From: Mycolicibacterium rhodesiae NBB3
GTDB taxonomy: Bacteria; Actinomycetota; Actinomycetes; Mycobacteriales; Mycobacteriaceae
DNA length: 64,000 nt
Direction of reading: 5' to 3'
NCBI RefSeq assembly: GCF_000230895.2
Contig: NC_016604.1
Span: 5,084,001 to 5,148,000 of the forward strand
In this document: positions 10,033 through 18,653 of the stretch, one piece after another
How the letters are laid out: each line of letters opens with the position of its first letter
How positions within the stretch are numbered: position 1 is the first letter of the stretch
Notes under the pieces: model-generated
Database searches by the model: none
The model's input: the letters and a program-made list of their open reading frames with translations, nothing else
What the model was told of the DNA's origin: nothing
Translations under genes and position numbers: made by a program

Positions 10033-10305
10033 GTGACTTACCCGAATCAATCCAGCGCTCCGCCGCCGGTCTACGTCGCCGCACCGCCGACCAACGGTAT
10101 GGCGATCGCGGCGCTGATCCTGGTGTTCTTCTTCTTTCCGCTGGGAATCGTCTTCGGGCACGTCGCGCGAGGGCAGATCAAACGCACTGGTGAAGGCGGC
10201 AGGGGACTGGCGACCGCCGCCTTGATCATTGGCTATCTTCAGGTCGCTTTGACGGTGGCGGTCGTCGGCGTTGCTGCGGTCCTCGTGGCGCTCGGCGCGC
10301 GGTAG
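10033..10305 (+). CDS. Small DUF4190-type membrane protein
   Basis: 90 residues, GTG start with AGGAG at 10022-10026. A short Pro-rich N-terminus is followed by two hydrophobic stretches (about residues 22-44 and 62-88) joined by a polar loop with GHVARGQIKRTGEGGRG. That loop pattern (GHxARxQI, GxGLA) is typical of DUF4190 proteins, which are small actinobacterial membrane proteins of unknown job. It stands alone, 108 bases after the glycosyltransferase, and is separated by style and GC content from the NRPS island, so I take it as the first gene of the ordinary chromosomal backbone. Confidence 0.75.
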   Translation: MTYPNQSSAPPPVYVAAPPTNGMAIAALILVFFFFPLGIVFGHVARGQIKRTGEGGRGLATAALIIGYLQVALTVAVVGVAAVLVALGAR

Positions 10306-10351
10306 AACAGCACGACGTGTGGGATCGGGCGGTTTTGGGCAGTGTGGAGGT

Positions 10352-10816
10352 ATGAGCAACGACGCAAAGGTCACTGTCGAAAGAACCGTTCCGGCGTCCG
10401 CTGAGGCGCTGTTCGAGGTCCTCTCCAACCCTGAACGCCACCAGGCGCTCGATGGTTCGGGATTCATCCGCAGTGTCGACCACGCCGATCGGATCCAGAA
10501 GGTCGGCGATGTGTTCACGATGAACATGCAGGGTGACCACATGGGCGGGGAGTACAAGACCGACAACCATGTCACCGGCTATGCGAAGGACAAGCTGCTG
10601 GCTTGGAAGACCGCGCCTGCCGGCACCGAACCGCCCGGGTGGGAATGGCTGTGGGAACTGGAACCGCACGGGCCCGACGAGACCCTGGTTCGCCATACCT
10701 ACGACTGGTCGAAGGTCACCGACAAGAAGCTGCTCGAGAAGGTGAAGTTCCCGCTGGTGACCGAGGACCAGCTGAGCGATACGCTCGGCCGGCTCGCTGC
10801 CGAGGTTTCCTCCTGA
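10352..10816 (+). CDS. SRPBCC-family protein (START/polyketide-cyclase-like)
   Basis: 154 residues. The N-terminus VTVERTVPASAEALFEVLSN and the later WEWLWELEPHG and VRHTYDW segments fit the helix-grip fold of SRPBCC proteins, which hold hydrophobic ligands in a deep pocket. The substrate cannot be told. The ATG at 10352 is the natural domain start, yet the strong GGAGG (10346-10350) lies only one base before it, which is unusually close. No other in-frame ATG or GTG fits better, so either spacing is relaxed or the transcript starts near the gene. Cytoplasmic, no signal. It is followed by a convergent gene after about 100 bases without visible features. Confidence 0.75.
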   Translation: MSNDAKVTVERTVPASAEALFEVLSNPERHQALDGSGFIRSVDHADRIQKVGDVFTMNMQGDHMGGEYKTDNHVTGYAKDKLLAWKTAPAGTEPPGWEWLWELEPHGPDETLVRHTYDWSKVTDKKLLEKVKFPLVTEDQLSDTLGRLAAEVSS

Positions 10817-10920
10817 AAGCTACAAGCGCCGCTCGAGGTAGCCGAAAGAGGTGACATGCGAAGGTGATTGGCCGACGATGCCGAGCGCGGCGTTCAGAAC
10901 GGTGAACCCCACGATCACGG

Positions 10921-11730
10921 TCAGCCGTTGTCCCGCCACGTGACCACCTGTTTGAGAGTCGTGAGATCGTAACCGTTGTCGGAGGTGAGTTCGGTCTGGA
11001 AGAGCGTGACGCCAGCCTCGCGGAAGGCATCACCGCTCTCAGCATTCTCCCACAGCGTCGAGCGTTCGATATCGGCGCCGTTGCGGCCGAACGTCGCTGC
11101 CAGCTCGTCGACGCGGTCGCTCAATCTGCGGAACGCGTCGAGGTCCTGAAATGCGTGCCAGATGTCGGCGTGCCTGGCGACTGCAGGCAACGAGCGCTTG
11201 GGTCCCGTGCCGCCGATGAGGATCGGGATTTTGCGCACCGGCGGCGGAATCAGTGCGGTGAGCCGCTTCTCGATGCGGATCAGGCTCTCGTCGAACAGAT
11301 CGAAACGGGAGCCGAAGGTCCCGAAGTCGTAACCGTAGGTGGTGTAGTCCTTTTCGTACCAGCCCGCGCCGAGGCCCAGGATGAGCCGACCGCCACTGAT
11401 GTGGTCGACGGTGCGCGCCATGTCAGCGAGCAGGTCCGGGTTGCGGTAGCCGACGCCGGTGACAAGGAGCCCGATCTCGGCGTGTGAGGTGATCTCGCCC
11501 CACGATGCGAGCGCGGTCCAGCCCTCGAAGTTCGAGACGTCGGGCTGCTCGTCGAACATGACCGGCTTGCCGTCGATGATGGTCTCCATCGCCGGGCGGT
11601 GGAAATGGTCGTAGCCGAAGATCACATCGACACCGAGGTCGTCGGCGGCCAGGACGGCGTCACGCCAGGTTCGGTAGTCGGGCGTACCCCCGGGCTGGAT
11701 CTGAACGGCAACGCGGACGGGACGGGTCAT
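10921..11730 (-). CDS. LLM-class F420-dependent oxidoreductase
   Basis: 269 residues, ATG start with AGGAG five bases upstream (minus strand). The luciferase-like pattern is clear: VRVAVQIQP at the N-terminus, GVDVIFGYDHFH, DHISGGRLILGLGAGW near residue 115, and PILIGGTGPKRSLPAVARHADIWH near residue 170. Mycobacterial members of this group mostly use reduced F420 rather than FMN to reduce or oxidise small molecules. The substrate is unknown. The gene is transcribed alone, away from the SnoaL-like gene at 11862. Confidence 0.85.
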   Translation of the reverse strand: MTRPVRVAVQIQPGGTPDYRTWRDAVLAADDLGVDVIFGYDHFHRPAMETIIDGKPVMFDEQPDVSNFEGWTALASWGEITSHAEIGLLVTGVGYRNPDLLADMARTVDHISGGRLILGLGAGWYEKDYTTYGYDFGTFGSRFDLFDESLIRIEKRLTALIPPPVRKIPILIGGTGPKRSLPAVARHADIWHAFQDLDAFRRLSDRVDELAATFGRNGADIERSTLWENAESGDAFREAGVTLFQTELTSDNGYDLTTLKQVVTWRDNG

Positions 11731-11861
11731 GGACGCTCCTGGGGCGGCGGAAGTTGTGACTCTTGAGCCAAGTTCGGCGGTGCGGGGTTTATTCCGGGCC
11801 CCTCGACTTGGCGCACAAACACCGACATACCGTTGTCGCGCCCCTGTCTGATGCTGGCGTC

Positions 11862-12266
11862 ATGAACAAAAACATGCACATGGTGAATACAGACCCGGTT
11901 GCTGCGGATGCGGCACTCGCGGTGTGGTTAGAGATGTGGAACACCGACAATGAGATAGCTCGTCGGATCTGCAGTGACGATTTCCGGATTCACTTCTTGA
12001 TCTCCGATGCCGACGGGTCGAACCCGGGCGACGACGTGCTGGGCGCGGAGAGTTTCGCTCGGTTCTTGGATCGGTATCGCGAGCAACATCCGGATGTGGT
12101 GTTCACCGAATTCACGCGGGCCGTGGACGGAGCGCACGGGCGAATCCTCTGGAACATGCAAGACGGGGACGTTTCTGCGGGCGGGATCGATGTCTTCGAC
12201 TTCACCGTCGATGGGTTGATCCGCGAGGTGTGGTCGGTGAACGGGACGCGTGCGCACGTCACCTGA
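11862..12266 (+). CDS. SnoaL-like / NTF2-fold protein
   Basis: About 134 residues. The N-terminal helix with AALAVWLEMWN, the centre SFARFLDRYREQHPDV, and the end FDFTVDGLIREVW are the usual layout of SnoaL-like proteins, a cone-shaped fold that includes small isomerases, cyclases and ligand binders. Start taken at ATG 11862; in-frame ATGs at 11874 and 11880 are possible and none has a clear ribosome site. It lies 21 bases before the WYL regulator on the same strand and is probably cotranscribed, so it may be the regulator's partner or simply a neighbour. Function unknown. Confidence 0.7.
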   Translation: MNKNMHMVNTDPVAADAALAVWLEMWNTDNEIARRICSDDFRIHFLISDADGSNPGDDVLGAESFARFLDRYREQHPDVVFTEFTRAVDGAHGRILWNMQDGDVSAGGIDVFDFTVDGLIREVWSVNGTRAHVT

Positions 12267-12287
12267 CACCGGTGGAGACTGGAATTC

Positions 12288-12980
12288 GTGAAGAGACCCG
12301 AGCGTTTGTACGCGCTGGTCGATCTGCTGCGGGGATCGCGCAGGCCGTTGTCAGCCGCTCGGCTCTCGGAGGAGTTCGAGGTGTCGAAGCGCACGATCGA
12401 GCGTGACATTCAGTCGCTCCAGCTCGCCGGGGTCCCGATCTATGCCGATCACGGGGTGTCGGGCGGGTATTCGATTCTGCGGGAACACTCCCTGCCGCCG
12501 CTGAATCTCACCGTGCCCGAGTCGCTGGCGGTGCTCGCGGGGCTTGGTCTGCTGGAGACCTCGCCGTACGGTGCGGCGGCGCGTCGGGCGCGGGCGAAGG
12601 TCCTCGCGATCAGCAGTGAGGATCAGCTCGCGCCGGTCGACGAAGCGTTGGCGTCGATGTTCATCATCGACGCGCAGCCGCCGACCGAAGCGGCGATATC
12701 GCTGATTCCCGAGGCGATCGCCGCGCGCCGGGTCGTACGGATCGACTACACATCCGAGGACGGCCAGACCCACACCACCCGTGACGTGGAGGCGATGGGT
12801 CTGCTGCGCGGAGGTGATTCGTGGATGTTCGTGGGATGGTGCCGGCTGCGTGAAGGCATCCGCGGATTTCACCTCGACCGCATCCGGCACCTGGAGATCA
12901 CTTCAGAGGTGTTTCCCGAACGCGATCCTGCGGTGCTCGACGCGGATCTGTCGCGCTGGCGCACTCGGCGGCTCGGGTGA
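12288..12980 (+). CDS. YafY/PafC-type transcriptional regulator, HTH plus WYL domain
   Basis: 230 residues, GTG start with GGAG at 12274-12277. Residues 1-60 form a DeoR-like winged helix (RLYALVDLLRG, LSAARLSEEFEVSKRTIERD) followed by GVSGGYSI, which is the signature of the YafY group. The second half (RRVVRIDYTS, then DSWMFVGWCRLREGIRGFHL near residue 190) is a WYL domain, a ligand-sensing fold; in characterised proteins it binds nucleic acid or small molecules and controls stress genes. It probably acts as a DNA-binding dimer in the cytoplasm. Targets are unknown; the SnoaL-like gene just upstream is the obvious candidate. Confidence 0.85.
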   Translation: MKRPERLYALVDLLRGSRRPLSAARLSEEFEVSKRTIERDIQSLQLAGVPIYADHGVSGGYSILREHSLPPLNLTVPESLAVLAGLGLLETSPYGAAARRARAKVLAISSEDQLAPVDEALASMFIIDAQPPTEAAISLIPEAIAARRVVRIDYTSEDGQTHTTRDVEAMGLLRGGDSWMFVGWCRLREGIRGFHLDRIRHLEITSEVFPERDPAVLDADLSRWRTRRLG

Positions 12981-13163
12981 GCTCCATGACTCGTGGGGGG
13001 CTGGTGCGGTACCACCGACTTGACATAATGTGGCTTATCGGCACAACCGGAAGTCCTGTTGGCGATGCCAAGTGCGTAGAAATCCCTTCTCACCTCGGGG
13101 TTATCTACCCGACAGCCGTCGACGCGTGCATCGACTCACATGCGCCACCGTGTTGTGTGCGGC

Positions 13164-13183
13164 CATCGCGAACGTTCGCGATG
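13164..13183. promoter_or_regulatory. Perfect 20-bp palindrome, candidate operator
   Basis: The sequence CATCGCGAACGTTCGCGATG is its own reverse complement over all 20 bases. It sits in non-coding DNA about 280 bases before the pentapeptide-repeat gene and 184 bases after the WYL regulator gene. It resembles a dimeric repressor site. It contains GAAC and GTTC but without the four-base gap of a mycobacterial LexA box. Which protein binds it is unknown. Confidence 0.5.
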
Positions 13184-13276
13184 ATCCAGAGAACCCGCCA
13201 CGAGTGCGCCCAACCCGGACCGGCCATGAGTCGGCAGTTGGCCGCTCTGCCCCTCCCTCCCGTGTCGCGCCAAAAC

Positions 13277-13321
13277 GTCACTGTGACGAATTGTACTGGG
13301 GCGCAGGGCTATTGGGATATC
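13277..13321. repeat. Imperfect direct repeat, left copy (45 bp)
   Basis: This copy matches 15300-15343 at 41 of 45 positions, with three substitutions and one one-base gap. It begins with GTCACTGTGAC, a short palindrome, and includes GGCGCAGGGCTATTGG. The copies bracket the pentapeptide-repeat gene, each ending 125-140 bases before the next start codon. Confidence 0.85.
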
Positions 13322-13460
13322 TCGTGAACTTCATCAAAACCAGTTCCAGATGGCACCGGTCGGTTATCGGCAGCAACTAACTACGGTGACACGCCAGTTG
13401 GCAGAAGGTGCCAACGCCGTCAAGATGTGGAAACGGTCAGTCGCCGGCCTCGCCTGAGGC

Positions 13461-15263
13461 ATGCTTCTTGACGTGCAGGAGTTCGAGCCGCTCACTGCAG
13501 CTGAGCGAAAACTCGTAGAGGCCGTGGCGCGCAGCGCAGCGTGCGACTTCTTCGGCGTGAACGGCCTGCCCGTTCGCGACAACCTCGCGTCGCCCGGCGA
13601 CGGCCACATCCGGGCCACGGTGTTACGAGCGCTGTTATCTGGCCGTGACAACCCATGGGGCGTCGACGCACACGCGCCAGTAGATATCCGCGGCGCAGTC
13701 ATAACAGGTCGCCTGGGCGGGCTTCACGGGGCCGAGCTACCGCAGCTTCGATTGCAGTCGTGCAGATTTGATGACGACGTGGACTTCAGCGGAGCCATTT
13801 TCAGCAGCGAGGCCCGGATTGTTTCATCGTCATTTGAGAAATTCGCAACCTTTACCGAGTCGATTTTCGCCGGTGGTGCTCGGTTCGATGGCACGGCCTT
13901 CACCAAAGATGCCAGGTTCGACGGGGCGATTTTCAGCGGTAAAGCCCAGTTCGATGGTGTTTCCTTCAGTGGCGACGCGTGGTTCGATGGCGCCACCTTC
14001 ACGACAGATGCCACGTTCGAACGGGCGACTTTCAGCGGTGAAGCCTGCTTCAAGCACGCCGTCGCGCGGGATATCTCATTCATGCGGGCCGTCTTTGCGC
14101 AGCCCGACCCAGGGCCGTGGATAGCCGCCACCGTGTCACTGGAAAAGGCGCAACTGATGGTTCGGGGGCGCATTTCCATCACCGCGACAGCGGTCAATGC
14201 TTCCCGATTGCATGCCAGGGAGGGGGCCTACCTGGCACTGCATTGTGACAGGGTGGACTTGAGCGCTTCGGAGTTGTTGCGCGGCAGTATCTTTACGAGC
14301 TCACCGCCCATGGAAGTGATGCCGTCTGGTACTACCCCGTCGACTGTCGAATACCCAGTCGGATCGACGGCACGAGCGGCAACCGCAGCGGCAACCGAGT
14401 TTCGGAACGATCTCGCCGGCGAGTTGTCCGCATTGCAGTCCCGATGCCGGCTGACTTCGCTGGCCCGAGCCGATATTCGTGGATTGGTCATATCCGACGT
14501 TGCGCTGGACGACTGCGAGTTCGCACTGGCTCATGGCCTGGACGAGCTTCGAATCGGCGCGGGATGCTCGTTCCAACACACCAACGGTCTGTGGCATCGG
14601 CGACCAATGATCCGCCGTATCGTCATCGCGGAGGAGCTTGTTTGGCGACGTCACCATCAGGGTCGCCGCGACAAAACCTCAAGTGCTGGCTTTGTACCCG
14701 CGCCAGAAATCGCCAGTATCTATCGTGATCTCCGAAAAGGCATGGAGGACGCGAAGAACGAGCCAGGCGCCGCCGACTTCTACTACGGCGAGATGGAGAT
14801 GCGTCGGCTCGTCGCCCGTAAGCCCACTGGTCTCGCCGATGCGGTGCAGTTGCCATCCTCGCGGGTGGAGCGCGCTGTCCTCTATATGTACTGGATGGCG
14901 TCCGGTTACAGCTCGCGCACATCGCGCGCACTGATAGCGCTTGCTCTTGTCATTCTCAGTGCAGCGTTGCTGTACACCGCGCCCGGATTCGCAACGGTCA
15001 CAACACCGCCGGCACAGATAGCATCGATCGATCCGACCAGCGGAGCGGTCACCTATACCTCGCCGCCGCCACCAGTAGGACCCACGTTCTCGACTGCACT
15101 CGACTATGCCGCCCGCGAGAGCGTCTCGCTGCTGGAAGGCCCTCCGACCCTACCCATCACGACGAAATGGCCGGGTGACCTCTTGAATGCCGTCCTTCGC
15201 CTAGCCGGACCAGTACTTCTGGCATTCGCCATTTTCGCACTGCGGTCCCGAACCAAACGCTGA
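13461..15263 (+). CDS. Pentapeptide-repeat membrane protein
   Basis: 600 residues. After an N-terminal segment of about 95 residues, residues 100-215 carry tandem pentapeptide repeats of the type A(D/N)LXX, here mostly F-x-G-A-x-F (for example ARFDGTAFTKDARFDGAIF). These fold as a right-handed quadrilateral beta-helix. A helical region with YRDLRKGMEDAKNEPGAADF follows near residue 425, then one membrane helix (about 492-512), an extracellular Pro-rich loop, ARESVSLLEGP, and a last hydrophobic segment (about 575-595). The combination of repeats, DFYYGEMEMRR motif and ion-channel-like tail is common in actinobacterial membrane proteins of unknown role. ATG start is supported only by a weak TGAGG. 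The gene is bracketed by direct repeats, so it may have been acquired. Confidence 0.8.
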   Translation: MLLDVQEFEPLTAAERKLVEAVARSAACDFFGVNGLPVRDNLASPGDGHIRATVLRALLSGRDNPWGVDAHAPVDIRGAVITGRLGGLHGAELPQLRLQSCRFDDDVDFSGAIFSSEARIVSSSFEKFATFTESIFAGGARFDGTAFTKDARFDGAIFSGKAQFDGVSFSGDAWFDGATFTTDATFERATFSGEACFKHAVARDISFMRAVFAQPDPGPWIAATVSLEKAQLMVRGRISITATAVNASRLHAREGAYLALHCDRVDLSASELLRGSIFTSSPPMEVMPSGTTPSTVEYPVGSTARAATAAATEFRNDLAGELSALQSRCRLTSLARADIRGLVISDVALDDCEFALAHGLDELRIGAGCSFQHTNGLWHRRPMIRRIVIAEELVWRRHHQGRRDKTSSAGFVPAPEIASIYRDLRKGMEDAKNEPGAADFYYGEMEMRRLVARKPTGLADAVQLPSSRVERAVLYMYWMASGYSSRTSRALIALALVILSAALLYTAPGFATVTTPPAQIASIDPTSGAVTYTSPPPPVGPTFSTALDYAARESVSLLEGPPTLPITTKWPGDLLNAVLRLAGPVLLAFAIFALRSRTKR

Positions 15264-15299
15264 CCCACTCCCCTTCTTCCTCCCAAGCCATCCCATTAT

Positions 15300-15343
15300 G
15301 TCACTGTGATGAATTGTGCTGAGGCGCAGGGCTATTGGATATC
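15300..15343. repeat. Imperfect direct repeat, right copy (44 bp)
   Basis: This is the second copy of the repeat described at 13277-13321, in the same orientation, 36 bases after the stop of the pentapeptide-repeat gene and about 127 bases before the GH114-like gene. The match covers GTCACTGTGA, GAATTGT and GGCGCAGGGCTATTGG. Confidence 0.85.
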
Positions 15344-15469
15344 GGGTCGGCACCGTGCCGAACCCCGGGGTCATCCGCTGGCTTCGGCATCGGAGGGGCC
15401 GTGTGCCAAACGCTGGCGAAATCGCTCATCTTCGGGCACCCGCTACGGCCTCCCGTGTCAGAGTGAGAC

Positions 15470-16297
15470 GTGCGCATCGTGCCGTCTCTTCTATACGTCG
15501 CTATCGCCCTCGCGACTATCACTGCGTGCGGTGAGGATGACGGCATGGATCGATCGGCAACCTCGGTCTCGAACGGTCCGGGTGTGTGGCAACCGCCTGT
15601 CAGCACGACATGGCAGTGGCAGCTGGCGAGCTTGCCCATCGACACCTCGTTGAATGCCGCCGCCTATGACGTCGATTTGTTCACCACCACCGACACGGAA
15701 CTGGCGACGCTGAGAGCGGATGGCCGCAAAGTCATCTGCTACTTCAGCGCCGGCAGCTGGGAGGCTCTTCGACCGGACGCCGCCGAGTTCCCGGCCGCGG
15801 CCAACGGAAACCCGCTCGACCCACCCTTTCAAGACGAGCTGTGGCTCGACATACGCAACCCTGAGGTTCGCACCGTCATGCGGCGACGACTCGATCTCGC
15901 GGCGACGCGCGGCTGTGACGCCGTCGAGCCCGACAACGTCGACGGTTACCGCAACGACACCGGCTTCGACCTGACGGCAGCCGATCAGTTGGACTACAAC
16001 CGCTTCATCGCGGCCGAAGCGCACAGTCGCGGACTCTCGGTCGGACTCAAGAACGACGTTGATCAATTGACAGAACTCGAGCCGTATTTCGATTGGGCGC
16101 TCAACGAGGAATGTTTCACCTACAACGAATGCGCACAGTATCGAGACAACTTCCTGGCGGCGAACAAAGCCGTGTTCCACGCTGAATACGTCAACGGCAA
16201 CCGGCTCGGCGAAGTATGCGCAGTGACGGAGCGACTCGGACTCTCGACGCTCATCAAGAACATCGAGCTGGACGCGTTCGCACTTTCCTGTCCATGA
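15470..16297 (+). CDS. GH114-type lipoprotein, candidate endo-alpha-1,4-polygalactosaminidase
   Basis: 275 residues, GTG start. The N-terminus is a lipoprotein signal with ITAC and Cys20, so the mature protein would be anchored outside the cell membrane. The mature part reads WQWQLASLPIDTS, then VICYFSAGSWEALRPD, DELWLDIRNPEVR, GCDAVEPDNVDGY and VGLKNDVDQ. This is the pattern of the GH114 (TIM-barrel) family, whose characterised members cut alpha-1,4-galactosaminan in microbial polysaccharides. Asp and Glu in the DAVEPDN segment are the expected catalytic area. It may trim exopolysaccharide of the cell or of competitors. The substrate is inference from family; family call is good. Confidence 0.82.
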   Translation: MRIVPSLLYVAIALATITACGEDDGMDRSATSVSNGPGVWQPPVSTTWQWQLASLPIDTSLNAAAYDVDLFTTTDTELATLRADGRKVICYFSAGSWEALRPDAAEFPAAANGNPLDPPFQDELWLDIRNPEVRTVMRRRLDLAATRGCDAVEPDNVDGYRNDTGFDLTAADQLDYNRFIAAEAHSRGLSVGLKNDVDQLTELEPYFDWALNEECFTYNECAQYRDNFLAANKAVFHAEYVNGNRLGEVCAVTERLGLSTLIKNIELDAFALSCP

Positions 16298-16344
16298 GCC
16301 CTGCCGCGCTCTGCCTAGTGCTGTTGAGATCCCGACAGGCTCGG

Positions 16345-17958
16345 CTATGACCCGCCGTCGTCGGCCGAATGCACCGGACTGCCTGGTGCCTCATCGTCGC
16401 CCACCTGATCGGCCAGCTCCAGACCTGCGCCGGCATAGACATTGAAGGCGATGTCCACCCCATGCTCCTTGGCCCACTGCACCTCGTCGTCGTATCGCGC
16501 CACCGCGGCGACCTTGCCGCTGAACCCCGACTCACGCAGACACGCCAATGCGGTGACGTTGGCGCCGTGGCGGGGCATCGCCAGCACGGCGATCTCGACC
16601 GACTCGGAGTGGCGTAGTCGGTGCCAGAAATCCAGGTCAGTGGCATCACCCTTGATCACCCGGAGGCCATCGGCGGCCAGTCGCTCGATGCGTGGTCCGT
16701 CGAAGTCGACGCCAACGACACGCAGTCCGTAGTGATTGGTCAGTCGCTGATAGGCGGCGAATCCGACCCGGCCCATACCGATCACCACGACTTCGGCGTC
16801 TCCGGCGTCGCCGGGTCGTTCCTCCGATGTCAGGGTCTCTTCGTCCTGGGTCGGTAGCCGGGCCGCGATCTTCTCCACCATCAAATGCCCGCGGCCGTTC
16901 ACCAGCGCCGACAGCACGAAGCTCAAGGCGACGGCGATCGACATCTCCACCAGCCAGGCTTGATTCAGCAGTCCCGCCGAAACCCCGACCGACACGACGA
17001 TCAAGCCGAATTCGGAGTAGTTCATCAGGCTCAGCCCGGCGAGGAACGCGGTGCGGTAGCGCAGCCTCATCCGCGACAGGAGCAGGACATACCAACCTGC
17101 TTTGAAGGGCAGGAACAGCATCATCAGCAGGGCGACACCGATAGTCGGCAGATCCGGCAGTCCGGTCAGACCGATCGAGACGAAGAACCCCACAAGCAGC
17201 AGTTCTTTGATGTGGAACAGCGAACGCGACAGCTCAGATGACGCCGGATGCGACGCCAGGAGCACACCGATGATCAGAGCGCCGAGATCGCCCTTCAGCC
17301 CGACCGCGGAGAACAACGCGTATCCCGGCACCAACGCCATCACGATGCCGAACAGCGACTGCATCTCGCCGTGGCCCAACTGCGTCCAGATCCTGCGGAT
17401 GAGCCGGGTCAGCGGCCACAGACCGACCAGCGTCAGCGCCCACGGGCTGGGCAGATGACCGCTGGTGGCGGTCAGGAACACCACCGCGACGATGTCCTGC
17501 ATGACAAGGATGCCAATGGCGATGCGGCCGTAGAGCGCGTGCGACTCGCCGCGCTCCTCGAGCACCTTGACCGCGAATACCGTGCTGGAGAACGACAGCG
17601 CGAAGGCCAGCAGGGCAATCGTCTGCACGCTCTGCCCCGACAACATCGAGACACCCGCCACCGCGGCCACCCACATGGTGACAGTGCCGAGGACGACGCT
17701 GCCGATCATGTGCACGGACGTGGTCAGCCACACCTCGCGGCGAAGAAGAATGCGAACGTTGAGCTTGAGGCCGATGGCGAAAAGAAGCAGGGTGACGCCC
17801 AGATCAGCCAGCACGTCGAGTTGCGGCACATCTTCGACGTCGAGGGCGTTGATCACGAAGCCCGCCGCCAGGAACCCGACCAGAGGCGGCAGCCGCAAAG
17901 CCATCGCAACGCCCCCGAGGCCGAACGTGATGACGAGATAGATGGCAACTACTGTCAC
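16345..17958 (-). CDS. KefB-type monovalent cation/proton antiporter with TrkA-N domain
   Basis: About 537 residues. The first 370 are 11-13 membrane helices of the CPA2 exchanger fold, with GFLAAGFVI, LLLFAIGLKL and FALSFSSTVFAVKVLEERGE, the last being typical of KefB/KefC transport cores. From about residue 388 a cytoplasmic Rossmann domain follows (VVVIGMGRVG), which binds NAD(H) or nucleotide and gates the channel. It should export K+ or Na+ in exchange for protons. Start set at GTG 17958 because AAGGGG lies 7 bases upstream; an in-frame TTG at 18003 would add 15 residues without helix character. It is divergent from the Ala-rich gene at 18210 and shares a 251-base upstream region with it. 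Confidence 0.88.
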   Translation of the reverse strand: MTVVAIYLVITFGLGGVAMALRLPPLVGFLAAGFVINALDVEDVPQLDVLADLGVTLLLFAIGLKLNVRILLRREVWLTTSVHMIGSVVLGTVTMWVAAVAGVSMLSGQSVQTIALLAFALSFSSTVFAVKVLEERGESHALYGRIAIGILVMQDIVAVVFLTATSGHLPSPWALTLVGLWPLTRLIRRIWTQLGHGEMQSLFGIVMALVPGYALFSAVGLKGDLGALIIGVLLASHPASSELSRSLFHIKELLLVGFFVSIGLTGLPDLPTIGVALLMMLFLPFKAGWYVLLLSRMRLRYRTAFLAGLSLMNYSEFGLIVVSVGVSAGLLNQAWLVEMSIAVALSFVLSALVNGRGHLMVEKIAARLPTQDEETLTSEERPGDAGDAEVVVIGMGRVGFAAYQRLTNHYGLRVVGVDFDGPRIERLAADGLRVIKGDATDLDFWHRLRHSESVEIAVLAMPRHGANVTALACLRESGFSGKVAAVARYDDEVQWAKEHGVDIAFNVYAGAGLELADQVGDDEAPGSPVHSADDGGS

Positions 17959-18209
17959 GCGCGGCCCCTTGTTGTCGGCGAAGTCGTACAAGTATCCCGG
18001 CAACCGCCGGATTCCTCCCCGCCAGCGGCGCCTGAACCGAGAGCACGATGAGGCGCTGGCAGCCGCCCGCCACCGCTGTCCTGTAATGGCGCTGCACCGC
18101 AGGCAAATACGTCACCGCGACCATTTCAGGTCCACCCGCGGGTAGAAAAGGCGACACGCCTATGGGCCAAAGCACGAAAAGTCCCCTCGACGTGCGGCAC
18201 AGTTGATAG

Positions 18210-18653
18210 ATGGCGAGCAAGGTTCCCACCCCAAGAGAGATCATGTCCGCCGCTCAGGCGGCGGCGGAAACCGCACAGGCCGCCGCGCGGGAAGCAGCGG
18301 AGACTGCCCAGACTGCCGCGGGCGCGGCATTGCGCATCCCACCCGCGTCGATTCAACTCGCGGCCCAGCTGCCCGATCTGATCGAGAATCTGGCGATCGC
18401 GACCGAGAGATTGAACACGGCGATCGACCGTGCCGAACGCTATCTCGCGCTCGCTGACCCGATGATCCGGACGATGGACGCGGTATTGCCGCAACTCGAA
18501 GCGCTCGTCAAGACCGGCAACGAGGTCTACGGCGCCGTATCGTCCCTGCCCGGCGTGTCCACTCTGAGTCGATTGGCAAGTCGTGGACAGGCCCCCGCCG
18601 ACGAGAAGCCACCGAGAGGTCGCTCGGCGCCGAAGAAGACCGGTCGCGGCTAG
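18210..18653 (+). CDS. Hypothetical Ala-rich helical protein
   Basis: 147 residues, no signal or membrane segment. Residues 10-45 are an Ala-rich helix (AAQAAAETAQAAAREAAETA) with alternating polar and small residues, followed by a helical region with LPDLIENLAIATERLNTAIDRA that has the heptad look of a coiled coil. The last 25 residues are basic and disordered (GRSAPKKTGRG). I recognise it only as a mycobacterial hypothetical protein. It may be a small structural or membrane-surface protein. Its end overlaps the convergent monooxygenase gene by four bases. Confidence 0.65.
   Translation: MASKVPTPREIMSAAQAAAETAQAAAREAAETAQTAAGAALRIPPASIQLAAQLPDLIENLAIATERLNTAIDRAERYLALADPMIRTMDAVLPQLEALVKTGNEVYGAVSSLPGVSTLSRLASRGQAPADEKPPRGRSAPKKTGRG

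Larger units (their letters stand above)
12981..13460. other. 480-base region without a supported gene
   Basis: Two open frames cross this stretch but their predicted proteins (rich in Cys, His and Pro, with no family look) are not credible. What can be seen is a perfect 20-base palindrome at 13164-13183 and the first copy of a 45-base repeat at 13277-13321, both upstream of the pentapeptide gene. The region could hold the promoter and control sites of that gene, or be the scar of an insertion. Confidence 0.6.

Noticed and set aside
13164..13183. SOS (LexA) box
   Set aside because: GAAC and GTTC are adjacent (GAACGTTC) instead of separated by four bases as the mycobacterial box requires.
13030..13380. 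116-residue frames in the 480-base gap
   Set aside because: Composition with many Cys, Arg and Pro and no homology-like pattern; better explained as control region with repeats.
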